Shown: positions 42,909 to 52,692, counted from the first letter of the stretch. The stretch: 62,652 bases of DNA from Desmonostoc muscorum FACHB-395 (GCF_014698035.1 NZ_JACJSF010000043.1:1-62652); one strand, 5' to 3'. Notes: generated by a model from the sequence alone, not told the origin. A program made the numbers and translations.

Positions 42909-43012
42909 GACAGGCAGAGGAGCGGGGGTGCAGGGGTGCAGAGGAGAGTTCAATGTGCCAAGTTCAATCCCCTCTGCCCCTCTGCTCCTGTGCCCCTCTG
43001 CCCTTGGAGCTA
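42909..43012. repeat. GC-rich palindromic repeat
   Basis: GGCAGAGGAGCGGGGGTGCA and GGGTGCAGAGGAGAG are mirrored by CCCCTCTGCCCCTCTGCTCC and TGTGCCCCTCTGCCC. It is the same class of hairpin repeat as those at 2168-2332, 11041-11140 and 58238-58330. The rest of the 42821-43107 interval shows nothing. Confidence 0.6.
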
Positions 43013-43107
43013 GCCACCATGCAAAGTTTTCTTGGCGTACTACTAGTTTTACTGACTTCTATTTACTTCTTTAGATCAGTCAAGTTTCATACTCATCTCT
43101 GAAAAAA

Positions 43108-44022
43108 ATGAATATACATAGTACAAAAAAGTCTCGTAAGACTATTTCTACTGCCTTATATACACTGCTGGCATTGTTGTTTTGTTTCATCTGGGCTGCA
43201 ACGTTCATAGCAGTCAAGTTTGGACTCCGCAGTAGCCCTCCATTATCTTTAATGTTCTTTCGATTCCTGCTGGCTGGCTGTACTCTCATGCTTTTCGCCA
43301 AAATATGTGGGTATCAGTTACCCAACTCTAAACAAGAATGGTCACGGCTCATAGTTCTCGGACTTCTAAATAACTTTGCCTATATCGGTCTTACAGCAAT
43401 AGCACTGCGCCACTTATCATCTGGGATGGGTGCAATTATTGCTAGTACTAATCCAATAATCTTAGCGTTGTTAGCTCCTATTTTTCTTAAGGAAAAATTG
43501 ACCTTAATGAAGGGGATTGGACTTATTTTAGCCTTCGTCAGTGTATTCATAACCATGTATTCCCGCCAAGGAATTGATAATGACCCTATTTCAATGGCCC
43601 TATTACTGCTAGCCAACGCTTTCTTGGTAACAGGAACAATATTATTCAAACGCTGGACGCTTCATTATGATTTGACGGTGATCAACGGTACTCAGCTACT
43701 TATTGCTAGCATAGCACTTTTGCCTTTAATCCTTATTTGGGAACCTATTGCTTCAATTCGCTACGACCTGAATCTTTTAGGAGCAGTTGCATACTTGTCT
43801 TTTGGTGTTTCCTGCGGTGGAATGATGATATGGCTTTTTCTTCTTCGTAGTGGTGATGCAAGTAAAGCTAGTGCTTTTTTCTTCCTGACTCCGGTAATTG
43901 GTCTCTTTTTAAGCGCTTTTTTGTTAGGTGAGCCACTCCGAATTTTAGACTTCTTCGGTGCAACAGGAGTTGCACTAGGTATCTATTTAGTACAGCATTC
44001 AAAAAGTAGCATCATTGAATAA
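43108..44022 (+). CDS. EamA/DMT-superfamily transporter
   Basis: 304 residues, two EamA repeats with about ten hydrophobic segments (LYTLLALLFCFIWAATFIAV to VALGIYLVQH). EamA proteins usually export small metabolites such as amino acids or drugs. Features include FRFLLAGC in helix 2, IASTNPIILALLAPIFLKEK at the end of repeat 1 and FFFLTPVIGLFLSAFLLGE in repeat 2. It follows the PhyH gene by about 420 bp of repeats and precedes a second EamA gene, so the three may be one functional unit. No clear ribosome-binding site is visible before the ATG. Confidence 0.88.
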   Translation: MNIHSTKKSRKTISTALYTLLALLFCFIWAATFIAVKFGLRSSPPLSLMFFRFLLAGCTLMLFAKICGYQLPNSKQEWSRLIVLGLLNNFAYIGLTAIALRHLSSGMGAIIASTNPIILALLAPIFLKEKLTLMKGIGLILAFVSVFITMYSRQGIDNDPISMALLLLANAFLVTGTILFKRWTLHYDLTVINGTQLLIASIALLPLILIWEPIASIRYDLNLLGAVAYLSFGVSCGGMMIWLFLLRSGDASKASAFFFLTPVIGLFLSAFLLGEPLRILDFFGATGVALGIYLVQHSKSSIIE

Positions 44023-44025
44023 GAG

Positions 44026-44073
44026 TATGCACTTAAAAGTGGTGGTTGGGCTACGCACACTTTTAAGTGCATA
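44026..44073 (+). terminator. Perfect 16-bp hairpin between two transporter genes
   Basis: TATGCACTTAAAAGTG (44026-44041) and its exact complement (44058-44073) flank a 16-base loop, 3 bp after the stop of the first EamA gene. No U-run follows, so it may be an mRNA-stability hairpin, a repeat or a bidirectional site rather than a classic terminator. Confidence 0.5.
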
Positions 44074-44170
44074 TTCGCATTCAGTAGTAAATTTGTATTT
44101 GATAAACCGCAACTTGGGTTAATAGCAAAAATATAAAATTTATTTAATTTAAGAGTTAGGATTTTAATAA

Positions 44171-45085
44171 ATGAGAACTTCATTGATAAAGCCTTCAATC
44201 TGGCAAATTGCTTTTGCTCTCCTTATAGGAGTTTTCGGAATATCTATGGCTGCTGTTTTTGTGAGATTATCATCTCAAAAAACAGGATTGAATGGAATTG
44301 GATTTAGTCTTTTTTTATCAGCTTCTCGATTAATAGTTTCTTCATTATTAATATTCCCATTATGGAAAGGTTTATCTCAAGTAAAAGCTCAACCAGGTGC
44401 TTTTGTTTATTCTGTTATAGCTGGTATATGTTTGGCAATTCACTATGTAGCTTGGTTTTTATCTCTTTCTTATACATCCATAGCAGCCTCCGTTACTATA
44501 GTTACTACTAATCCTATATGGGTTGTATTGCTTTATTGGATATTGTTTAAGCAAAAGCCAATGCGTCAGACATTATTAGGTATATTTTTAGCCCTTTTAG
44601 GTGCATTAATAATTGCATATGATGGAGCTATTACAGAAAGTATTATTACTGATAATCCACTTTTAGGAAATTTTCTTGCTTTGATTGGCTCATGGGTGTA
44701 CAGTCTTTATTTTTTAGCAGGTAAAGAAGCACAAAATAAGGGTTTGAGTACTGGTATCTATGCAGTAATTGCTTACAGCTCCGCAGGACTAGTTTTACTT
44801 CCTTTACCCTATTTTTTCGGTAGTGGTTACACGGGTTATCCTACAATTGTTTATCTTTATATTTTTTTGATGGCTGTATTCTCACAAATTATTGGTCAAA
44901 CCAGCTTGAATTGGTCACTGCGCTGGATTTCGCCAATTATCGTGACATTAGCTGTAATGTTTGAACCAGTTTTTTCAAGCATATTCGCCTACATAATTTT
45001 TGGAGAGATACCTAGTTTTCTCTTATTAATTGGTGCAGGAATTTTGCTTTTAGGGGTAGGAACCGCAGCAGTTCATTCAAAGTAA
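44171..45085 (+). CDS. EamA/DMT-superfamily transporter
   Basis: 304 residues with ten predicted membrane segments in two EamA repeats (WQIAFALLIGVFGISMAAVF to LLLIGAGILLLGVG). Conserved-looking parts are VTTNPIWVVLLYWILFKQKP, GALIIAYDG and LAVMFEPVFSSIFAYIIFGE. It is of the same size and fold as the preceding transporter but clearly diverged, so not a recent duplication. Substrate unknown. Its A+T-rich codon use matches the PhyH gene more than the CHAT genes, hinting that the three entered together. Confidence 0.88.
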   Translation: MRTSLIKPSIWQIAFALLIGVFGISMAAVFVRLSSQKTGLNGIGFSLFLSASRLIVSSLLIFPLWKGLSQVKAQPGAFVYSVIAGICLAIHYVAWFLSLSYTSIAASVTIVTTNPIWVVLLYWILFKQKPMRQTLLGIFLALLGALIIAYDGAITESIITDNPLLGNFLALIGSWVYSLYFLAGKEAQNKGLSTGIYAVIAYSSAGLVLLPLPYFFGSGYTGYPTIVYLYIFLMAVFSQIIGQTSLNWSLRWISPIIVTLAVMFEPVFSSIFAYIIFGEIPSFLLLIGAGILLLGVGTAAVHSK

Positions 45086-45549
45086 ATTTTCTATGTATCG
45101 GGAATTTTAAGCCTGGGCTTAGGGCGTGTACACGGAGCATGAATCCCATACATAATCTGCATTCGAGCATCATAAGCCACATTTCTCTTCTGCTTCTCCT
45201 GTTGCTTTTATTCCCTCTCCTAGCGCCCTCTATGGTACACAAAGAAATTTGGCGTTCCATTTTTCGGAATTTACGTAGACTCACAGTGTGGACATTGCAT
45301 AGTAGATAACCTCAATTCATCTGCTCTTTTATGCAATGCCTTATTTGGAAGCAACTGTCCAATATTGGCGGCTATTTAAGGACACTCCAAATTCCCTACT
45401 CAGATTTCTTCTTGAACCGATAAGCTATTCCAGCATGGCAACTCTACCCGACACTCCGCGATCGCTTACCGCTTTCATACAACGAGTTATTTATTGCACT
45501 GTTACATTGTGTATTTGTCGGATTAACCTATTGTTTACTAGCTATCTCA
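45086..45549. other. Intergenic region with possible insertion-sequence relic
   Basis: On the minus strand, 45300-45274 reads MQCPHCEST and then a stop, followed by IPKNGTPNFFVY. The CPHC start resembles IS1-type InsA zinc fingers in cyanobacteria, but the frame is broken at once. The rest to 45549 shows no gene. The relic call is tentative. Confidence 0.3.
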
Positions 45550-46491
45550 TCACTTGTGCTGCTTCCAAACAAGGTTGTACTCTCTCTCAACAGCCGCCAG
45601 CAGCTTTGCCTGTAAGGATGACAGATACGGTTTAGCTTGTTTCCCCAACCCCTGCAACAGCCAATCCACAGCCTCGTCACGGGTCGCCACTTGATGCAAC
45701 TGCCGTAACCTTATACATAGCTGCTGCATGAATCTACAATCTTCATCAAGTAATTCCAGTGATTTCAGGTGTTCGATTTTTACGGTATAGTCACCGTCCC
45801 ATATCTGGAGTGTACAACTGTATTCTCCAACATGGCTGACTACGCCCCAATAACCCGCTTTACCTCTCAAGTCTGGATTATCTTTGGGCAGAAGAACGCA
45901 TATCTCCCCAACGTGGTAAGGATTGGGTACTTTCGTCCTTTCGCGTATCCTATCTACAACATCTTTCACTATCCGACCAGATGGAATCTTATTGCCAGCT
46001 TGCTCTACTGCCTGCTGCCAGACATCCGCTTGCACAGCCGGTTCCAACTCGGCTTTCGCCAAAAAGCGCAATTGTCGTTCGTTGGTCGGCATTGGAATTT
46101 GCCGACCATTGGTCGGCAAAAACTTTTGAAGATTCTCATAAACCACAGTAGCCGAAATCTTTAAGTACGCCGCATCACGACTATAATTGAAGCGATCGCG
46201 GCAATACTCCTCAAAAGTCCGGTGCGTGGAACGGTACAGCCGTCTGTCCCTCAACTCCATCAGCGCCTGACCTGCTGACAAAAATGCCCTTTCTACCTGA
46301 CGTTCCAATTGCAAGCGTAAGCTTTGTTCTTCTTCGGTCAACTCTCTTATTTCAACAGCCGTAACCGTAATCGTTGCTGAGGCTGGGTTATCTTGCTCAA
46401 AAGTATTTTCCTTTACAGAGTCGGTGGCTGGCTTTGGTTCACCAGATGCCCCAGGGATAACTTTCTTGCGTCTGGATGGTGGTTTGTTCAT
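45550..46491 (-). CDS. Plasmid-type putative DNA-binding protein
   Basis: 313 residues from the ATG at 46491, preceded by GGAGGT at about 7 bp; the frame is open 11 codons further up but lacks such a site. Basic N-terminus (PPSRRKK), then a long helical part (residues about 55-110: LRLQLERQVERAFLSAG, FEEYCRDRFNYSRDAAY) as seen in phage and plasmid proteins of the ParB/KorB-like helix-turn-helix type. A beta-rich region follows (VGEICVLLPKDNPDLRGKAG), then a helical C-terminus. Function is not recognised; partition or copy control of the replicon is possible. The gene contains a near-perfect palindrome at 46098-46120. Confidence 0.6.
   Translation of the reverse strand: MNKPPSRRKKVIPGASGEPKPATDSVKENTFEQDNPASATITVTAVEIRELTEEEQSLRLQLERQVERAFLSAGQALMELRDRRLYRSTHRTFEEYCRDRFNYSRDAAYLKISATVVYENLQKFLPTNGRQIPMPTNERQLRFLAKAELEPAVQADVWQQAVEQAGNKIPSGRIVKDVVDRIRERTKVPNPYHVGEICVLLPKDNPDLRGKAGYWGVVSHVGEYSCTLQIWDGDYTVKIEHLKSLELLDEDCRFMQQLCIRLRQLHQVATRDEAVDWLLQGLGKQAKPYLSSLQAKLLAAVEREYNLVWKQHK
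46098..46120. repeat. Intragenic palindrome
   Basis: TTTGCCGACCA (46098-46108), one base, then TGGTCGGCAAA (46110-46120), an 11-bp perfect inverted repeat. A further TTGGTCGGCA lies at 46082-46091. Encodes the repeated PTNGRQ/PTNERQ motif, so protein constraint may explain part of it. Confidence 0.6.
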
Positions 46492-46566
46492 TATTCCACC
46501 TCCAGGCTGACAGCAGTCGAACAAATATTGAGTTGTGTCATCATAGAAATATAGAGTTTTTATTTA

Positions 46567-46596
46567 TGCCCCCATCCTTTAACCAGGTTGGGGTTT
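46567..46596 (+). terminator. Terminator-like hairpin on the plus strand
   Basis: CCCCATCC (46568-46575) pairs with GGTTGGGG (46584-46591) with one mismatch, followed by TTTTT. No plus-strand gene precedes it closely, so it would end an antisense or unknown transcript upstream of the gene starting at 46491. The remainder of 46597-46920 shows no gene. Confidence 0.4.
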
Positions 46597-46920
46597 TTCA
46601 TTGCTTTTTATATTTTGCAGCCTTAAAGCACTACCAAATATAAAACTCATTAAAAAATCTCATAGAGCAATTATCAAAAAAAAACACCACACCAGAGCCA
46701 CCACAACAACAAAATACTGTTTGGGTGTATTCTAGAAATACCCTCTTCAACAGACGTGTAAAACAACGGCTAAAGCTTGATTATTTGACAGAGGGTATTG
46801 GATTTGGTGTGACTATATAAATTTCATCTAAGTTTAAACCCGTAGTTTTTCCGTATCGGGTTTGAGATGAGTTGTAACCGACACTCGACATTGAGTTTTA
46901 TTTAGAATGAAGGGGCTGAT

Positions 46921-47712
46921 TTAAATTTTTTGAGCAAAGAAAAGAACCGATAAATAGGGTTTAGTAACATATCCTCCGTGAGCATTTAATATCTGTATAA
47001 TAGCATCAGAAAAATCCTGCTTTTCAGTTCCAGTAAATTTTTGATAAGCAGTTTGAGTTTTCAGAAGACCTAGATATCGTTCTGCATCATAATTAATAGA
47101 CCAAGGATATTTTTTGACCACTAGGTTTTTGAAACAAAAGCTATTTAATATCCAGTTTTCTCTTTTTTTTATTAGTGATTCAACTGAGGATGGTTTAGCA
47201 TTAGATATTGTAGGTACATATTTTTGAAACGTTTCTTTGAGCGCCTGAAATATTGAAGTATCTGGTAAAATAGAGAAATTCCAAAAAAACGCAATATAAC
47301 CTTTTTCTTTTAAAGCTTGTGCAACTTTTGGATACCCTTTTTCACGATTTACCCAATGAAAAGCTTGGGCAGATATTGCTAAATCAAAGGCGCTTGGGCG
47401 TAAGTTCCAATCCTCTAAAGTAACTGTATCAAATGTCACCTTTGGATATAAGCGCATATTTTGAGATGCTATTGCAATCAGTCTTTCACCTGGCTCTAAA
47501 CAGTAGATAGCGTAGCCCTTTTCAGCAAATGGAACAGTCCCCTTACCTGTCCCGGTTCCAATATCTAAAATTGAAGCTGAATCCGTAAGATTAGCCATCT
47601 CAATTACATCTTCAATCAATTGAGATGGATAACTAGGGCGTGCTGCATCATAGATTTCTGCAACTTCATTAAAGGACTCACTACGTTTTCTGTTCATCAC
47701 TGATAAATCCAC
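46921..47712 (-). CDS. Class I SAM-dependent methyltransferase
   Basis: 263 residues. Motif I is ILDIGTGTGKGTVPFAEKG (about residues 44-62), with acidic CLEPGERL as motif II and FDLAISAQAFHWVNREKGY (motif IV) typical of the Methyltransf_11/25 type. It methylates an unknown small molecule using S-adenosylmethionine. The first start is GTG at 47712; ATG at 47697 is equally possible. It stands alone, convergent-free, with about 400 bp of repeat-poor sequence on its 3' side and the haemagglutinin-type gene divergent on its 5' side. Confidence 0.85.
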   Translation of the reverse strand: MDLSVMNRKRSESFNEVAEIYDAARPSYPSQLIEDVIEMANLTDSASILDIGTGTGKGTVPFAEKGYAIYCLEPGERLIAIASQNMRLYPKVTFDTVTLEDWNLRPSAFDLAISAQAFHWVNREKGYPKVAQALKEKGYIAFFWNFSILPDTSIFQALKETFQKYVPTISNAKPSSVESLIKKRENWILNSFCFKNLVVKKYPWSINYDAERYLGLLKTQTAYQKFTGTEKQDFSDAIIQILNAHGGYVTKPYLSVLFFAQKI

Positions 47713-47919
47713 AAACGTATTTTACTCCCGATCACTTTCGCTCGGATTTTAGTAAATATTAACAGTTTTACTACTAGAGAAAAGCCTCTGTCTCCAATCC
47801 AATTTGACAAGACGCTACCGTTACTATTAATCTGTATAATTGGTAATCATTCGGGTGCAGGGTGCAAGTCTGTACTAAAAATAATTCAGAGACCAACCGA
47901 GAAACTTTTACCATGATTT

Positions 47920-50175
47920 ATGACAAAAGCTTTATCCTGGCTTATCAAGGGCAGCACCTTGTTTTGTCTATTGCCTTGGGAGCCAATTGCGGCACAAATT
48001 GTTCCCGATGCAACCCTAAGAGTTAACTCCAGCGTCACACGAGAGGGTAATAATACCAGTGCGATAACGGGAGGAACCCAATTCGGAAGCAATTTGTTCC
48101 ATAGCTTTGGACAGTTTTCTGTGCCCACAGGAAGCACAGTTTACTTCAAAAATGCCCTAGACATCCAAAACATTTTGACAAGAGTGACGGGTAGCTCAAT
48201 ATCTAATATTGATGGTTTAATTCGAGCTAACGGCATAGCCAACGTATTTCTTATTAATCCCAATGGGATTATTTTTGGGGCGAATGCTTCACTGAATATT
48301 GGCGGCTCGTTCTTGGGCACTACTGCTAGTAATATTAAATTTGCTGATGGCATCTCCTTCGATGCTAAACCCCTTAGTGGTGCAGAACCTCTGTTGACAG
48401 TGAGCGTGCCTGTGGGATTAGGATTTGGGACAAATGCTGGAAATATTCACGTCTTTGGAGACGGTCAAGGTATAAGAAAAACTTCAGACCTCATAGATAC
48501 TAGTTCTGGTCTACGCGTGCAGCCAAATCAAACCTTAGCTTTGGTGGGCGGTGATATATTACTCTCACGTGGAACGCTTAAAACAACAGGGGGACAGATT
48601 GAATTAGGCAGCGTGGCTGGAGCGGGTTTGGTCAACCTGATTCCTACAGATAAAGGCTGGACGTTGGGATATTCAGGCATCTCAGCCTTTGGAGAGATCC
48701 AGTTGTCTGGAGCAGCAGCAGTTGATGCCAGTGGTGATGGTGGTGGCAATATTCAAATACAAGCCATGAAGCTAATGCTAGACGGTGGTTCTCAGATTGA
48801 GTCCAGCACATTAGGAGCAGGAACGGGGGGAACATTGAAAATTAATGCTTCAGATTCAGTGAACCTAGTGGGATTACCAGAAGTTGATTCGTTTTTCAAC
48901 ACTGGTATATCGAGCCTAGTTTACCCAAGAGCTACCGGTTCTGGTGGCAACATCAATATTGAAACTGGGCGGTTAAATATCCGGGATGGAGCAGGGATCG
49001 CTGCTGGTACGTATGGCTTCGGAAATGCTGGTTCCATAGAGGTCTTAGCTCATGATTCAGTAGAAGTGCTGCGAAAACCAACAGCGAATGCAGGCAGTTC
49101 CATAACAAGTTTAGCCCAACGAGGATCTACCGGTTCTGGCGGTAACATCAAGATTGAAACTGCGCGCTTAAGTCTACGCTCTGGAGGAGTGATATCATCA
49201 GGCACATTTGGGCAGGGTTCGGGAGGCAACGTATCTATAACTGCTGACCAAGAAGTGCAAGTAACCGGAAAGTCATTAACTGGTAATTCTCCTAGCAGAA
49301 TATCAGCTCGAACTGGAGGAACTGGAAAGGCCGGAAATCTAACAATCGAAGCAGAACGATTAACTGTCACTGATGGTGGGAGAGTAAATATTGGTGGTGA
49401 AAAAATTCCAAAAAATCTCAACTTTCAGCCAGGACAAGGAAATGCAGGAACCCTCCGAATCAACGCAGACAGTATCAATCTAGACAGAGGTACTATCACA
49501 GCTGGCACAGAAGGCGGCACCAAGGGCGAAGGAGGCGACATTTTCTTACACTCTGGTGACTTACAATTACGTGACAGTATCATTACTGCGACTGCTGGGG
49601 GTAATGGCGACGGCGGCAACATCACTATCAACACAGATATCTTAGTTGCAATAAAAAATAGCAGCATCACCGCAAATGCCTTTGAGGGCCGTGGTGGGAA
49701 TATCACAATTAATGCTAGGGGACTATTCCTTTCCCTTAATAGCTTAATAACAGCTAGTTCCAAGTACGGAATTAACGGTACTGTTAAATATAACATCGCT
49801 GATACTAACATTTACCCTACTCAACTAAAAGCAGAAGTAATTCCAATAACTCCTGAAATCAACCCAGTTTGTCAGGCACGATCAGGCACAGAAGTAAATA
49901 GTTTTCGAGTTAGTAGTACTCGCAATCTCCAATCTAAGCCTAATAACCTGATGTCTAACAATGTTGAGCAAAGTAACTCTGTTCCAGTTCCAGCTTTGAA
50001 TAATTCACATAATCCAAAATCATTAAGAAGTAACCAAGCTACACAAATCATAGAAGCCAACGTTTTGATTCGGGATTCTCAAGGAAATTTAGTTTTGACA
50101 ACAGACCAAGCAAATCCAACCTGGGATAATGCTTCACTGTCTGCAAGTTCTTGTTTTTCAGTATTTCAGTGGTAA
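47920..50175 (+). CDS. Filamentous haemagglutinin-type TPS secreted protein
   Basis: 751 residues. A signal sequence (LIKGSTLFCLLPWEPIAA) precedes the two-partner-secretion (TPS) domain (about 26-150) with the NPNG motif at 113-116 (LINPNGIIFGANASLNIGG). The rest is a right-handed beta-helix of TGSGGNI..ET.RL-type repeats (about 280-620), ending in a Ser/Asn-rich tail. TPS proteins are exported by a TpsB/ShlB outer-membrane pore, but none is encoded in this window. The next gene, a CHAT protease, starts 12 bp after its stop, so they form an operon. Confidence 0.88.
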   Translation: MTKALSWLIKGSTLFCLLPWEPIAAQIVPDATLRVNSSVTREGNNTSAITGGTQFGSNLFHSFGQFSVPTGSTVYFKNALDIQNILTRVTGSSISNIDGLIRANGIANVFLINPNGIIFGANASLNIGGSFLGTTASNIKFADGISFDAKPLSGAEPLLTVSVPVGLGFGTNAGNIHVFGDGQGIRKTSDLIDTSSGLRVQPNQTLALVGGDILLSRGTLKTTGGQIELGSVAGAGLVNLIPTDKGWTLGYSGISAFGEIQLSGAAAVDASGDGGGNIQIQAMKLMLDGGSQIESSTLGAGTGGTLKINASDSVNLVGLPEVDSFFNTGISSLVYPRATGSGGNINIETGRLNIRDGAGIAAGTYGFGNAGSIEVLAHDSVEVLRKPTANAGSSITSLAQRGSTGSGGNIKIETARLSLRSGGVISSGTFGQGSGGNVSITADQEVQVTGKSLTGNSPSRISARTGGTGKAGNLTIEAERLTVTDGGRVNIGGEKIPKNLNFQPGQGNAGTLRINADSINLDRGTITAGTEGGTKGEGGDIFLHSGDLQLRDSIITATAGGNGDGGNITINTDILVAIKNSSITANAFEGRGGNITINARGLFLSLNSLITASSKYGINGTVKYNIADTNIYPTQLKAEVIPITPEINPVCQARSGTEVNSFRVSSTRNLQSKPNNLMSNNVEQSNSVPVPALNNSHNPKSLRSNQATQIIEANVLIRDSQGNLVLTTDQANPTWDNASLSASSCFSVFQW

Positions 50176-50187
50176 AAAGATATAAAA

Positions 50188-52692
50188 ATGATCTCACTTC
50201 AATGTTGCTTTAAATATCTTTTCTCAGGCATTCTAGGGCTGTCTTTAATTTTAATTCAATCCTCTTCCCCTGCCCAGACTGTAAAAAAAGAAAAAGAATT
50301 TCTCAAAAATCAAGCGGCATCCCTGACTTCATCAGGTCACGAACAATTAGCTCTAGATCAGGCGAATGAGGCTTTAAAAACTTGGCAGGAATCTACCAAA
50401 ATATATCGCCAACTAAACGACCAAGAGGGAATTACGGAAAGCCTGATTAATCAAAACCTTGCTTTCCAAGCATTAGGATTACATAAACAAGCTTGCAATA
50501 CACTTTTAGAAGCTTTAAACTTTAATACAATTCTAGGTATTTGCGACACGACTTTGCAGCAACCTGCTCTTACTCAAAAAGAGCAACTCACGACATTAAT
50601 TGGTAAGCAGGAAGCAACATCGGTTAACTTACTTGGATTACAGAATCTCGGAGAAGTCTTGCGGATTTTGGGAAAGTTAAATGAATCTGAAACAGTTCTA
50701 CAAGAAACGTTAACGCTAGCAAAACTTGTATCTTCATCAAAGATTAGTGGAATTTATCTGTCTTTAGGTAATATTGAACAAACAATTTATCAGCAATTAC
50801 AAGATAAATATTCTTGGATAGAGGAACCACTTTTTCGAGAGCAGATTGCTAACATTATTCCACAAAAAGCGCAAAAATCACTCTGGTATTACCAAACACT
50901 AGAAAACATCCCAAATATCTCCAAATCAGCTAACCTACAAGCTCAGTTGAATCACTTAACTTTACTGATCAGTTGGGAAAAATGGCTCAGTCATCAACCA
51001 AATCAAGCGAACCTCCATCAGAAAGTTAATCAACAAATTAGAGTATTGGTAAATCAAATAGATGGCAATTCTTCTGCCTTTTTGGAGTTATCACCTGAGC
51101 CATCTATTCATGCTCGGTTGAATTTTGCTAATAACCTCAGCCAGATCCCAGATGAACAATTGAAATCAGTAGCGATTCGATATGCTAAATTAGCATTGAA
51201 AATGGCTGAAACTATTAATAGTATCCGATGGTTATCCTATAGTTTTGGTACTTTGGGTAAATTATCAACTCAAACAGAACAAAAACAGGCATATTTTACG
51301 AAGGCTTTAGGATTCGCTCAATCAATTCGGGCTTCGGATATTGCTTACGAATGGCAGCAGCATTTAGGACTAATTTACCAAAAGCAGGGAAAAACTGAGT
51401 TAGCGATTCAGAACTATAATGCTGCGATCGCAAACATGACTGAAGTGCGTGATAGTCTTTTGTCAACTAACGGAGATTTGCAGTTCTCTTTTCAGTCAGA
51501 AATGGAGCCGACATATCGTAATTATATGCGATTGCTCTTAACATCACCTAATCCTGATTTAAAAAGAGTAATAGAGATAAATGAAGGATTGCAGATAGCA
51601 CGCTTAGAAAACTTTCTCAGATGTGGCAAGCTTGACCTTGTTGCTTTGAATCAGCTTCAGAACCTCAAGAGCGCCCCAACAGTAATTCACATTATTGATT
51701 TAGGGGATACTATAGAAGTAATTGCTCAGTCAACAGATGGCTCACTTCACCATCATTCTGTTGAATCTAAACTAGTTCGTTCCCAGATAGATCATCTTTT
51801 AGAAGCTTTACAAAATGAGAATTTTTCTGAGGTTGACAAAAGTAGCATTACTACTTATTCTCAAATAATTTATGAAAAGCTAATTACACCAATTCAAACA
51901 TATCTACCCACATCAGGAACACTCGTATTCACTTTAGATAAATCTTTTCAAAGCATACCAATGGCATTATTATATGATGGAAAACATTATCTGATAGAGC
52001 GTTACAGTATTGCCGAAACTTTAGGTTCCAGAATTAGACAACCTAGAGTCTTACATCAAAACCAGATGATAGCTTTAATAGCTGGACTCTCAAAAGTCAG
52101 CCCTAGTTCTACAGATCCAAATGCACCTAAAGACATGGAGAATTTGCTCCCTTCTAAACAAGAAGTAGAAAATGTAGAAAGACAAACATTATCGTCAGTA
52201 GCCTTGTTAGACGATAAGTTTACCCTGAAAAGGTTCAAAGAAGAACTAACTCAAAATAATTTTCCTATTGTACATATTACTACCCACGGTCAATTCAGTT
52301 CTGACCCACTCAAAACAGTACTAGTAGCCTATGACAAGCTAATTAATATTAGAGACTTTGACAGCTTAATCAGAGGTAAAACCGAAAATAGTCAAGATGC
52401 AATTGAGTTACTTGTTCTCAGCGCCTGCGAAACTGCTAAAGGCAACAAGCAGTCAGCAATGGGCATTGCGGGAATGGCTGCCCAAGCAGGAGCGCGTAGC
52501 ACTGTTGCTACTTTGTGGCGGGTGGATGCCGATTCTACCGCTTTGCTTATGCAAGAATTTTATAAAGGTTTGAACAATGGCTTGCCAAAAGCAGAAGCAC
52601 TACGTCAGGCGCAATTGAGTTTACTGTCAAATCCTAAATATAAAAAGCCTTATTATTGGGGTGGGTTCCTATTGGTTGGAAGCTGGTTGTAA
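50188..52692 (+). CDS. Exported CHAT protease with helical/TPR region
   Basis: 834 residues: signal sequence (YLFSGILGLSLILIQSSSPA), degenerate TPR-like helices (about 35-470) and CHAT with His700 (HITTHGQF) and Cys747 (LSACETAKG), both intact. It is distinct from the left-hand CHAT group: the SERGRAR helix is replaced by INEGLQIARLENFL. Translationally close (12 bp) to the TPS-domain gene, so it may process or respond to that exported protein. Its last 40 bp overlap the end of the convergent gene 52653-53657. Confidence 0.87.
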   Translation: MISLQCCFKYLFSGILGLSLILIQSSSPAQTVKKEKEFLKNQAASLTSSGHEQLALDQANEALKTWQESTKIYRQLNDQEGITESLINQNLAFQALGLHKQACNTLLEALNFNTILGICDTTLQQPALTQKEQLTTLIGKQEATSVNLLGLQNLGEVLRILGKLNESETVLQETLTLAKLVSSSKISGIYLSLGNIEQTIYQQLQDKYSWIEEPLFREQIANIIPQKAQKSLWYYQTLENIPNISKSANLQAQLNHLTLLISWEKWLSHQPNQANLHQKVNQQIRVLVNQIDGNSSAFLELSPEPSIHARLNFANNLSQIPDEQLKSVAIRYAKLALKMAETINSIRWLSYSFGTLGKLSTQTEQKQAYFTKALGFAQSIRASDIAYEWQQHLGLIYQKQGKTELAIQNYNAAIANMTEVRDSLLSTNGDLQFSFQSEMEPTYRNYMRLLLTSPNPDLKRVIEINEGLQIARLENFLRCGKLDLVALNQLQNLKSAPTVIHIIDLGDTIEVIAQSTDGSLHHHSVESKLVRSQIDHLLEALQNENFSEVDKSSITTYSQIIYEKLITPIQTYLPTSGTLVFTLDKSFQSIPMALLYDGKHYLIERYSIAETLGSRIRQPRVLHQNQMIALIAGLSKVSPSSTDPNAPKDMENLLPSKQEVENVERQTLSSVALLDDKFTLKRFKEELTQNNFPIVHITTHGQFSSDPLKTVLVAYDKLINIRDFDSLIRGKTENSQDAIELLVLSACETAKGNKQSAMGIAGMAAQAGARSTVATLWRVDADSTALLMQEFYKGLNNGLPKAEALRQAQLSLLSNPKYKKPYYWGGFLLVGSWL

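Noticed and set aside
45336..45635. Plus-strand frame of 99 residues
   Set aside because: It overlaps the 3' end of the plasmid-type gene and shows no recognisable motif.
47804..47840. TTGACA and TATAAT promoter before the TPS gene
   Set aside because: The boxes are about 25 bp apart, too far for a standard sigma-70 promoter.
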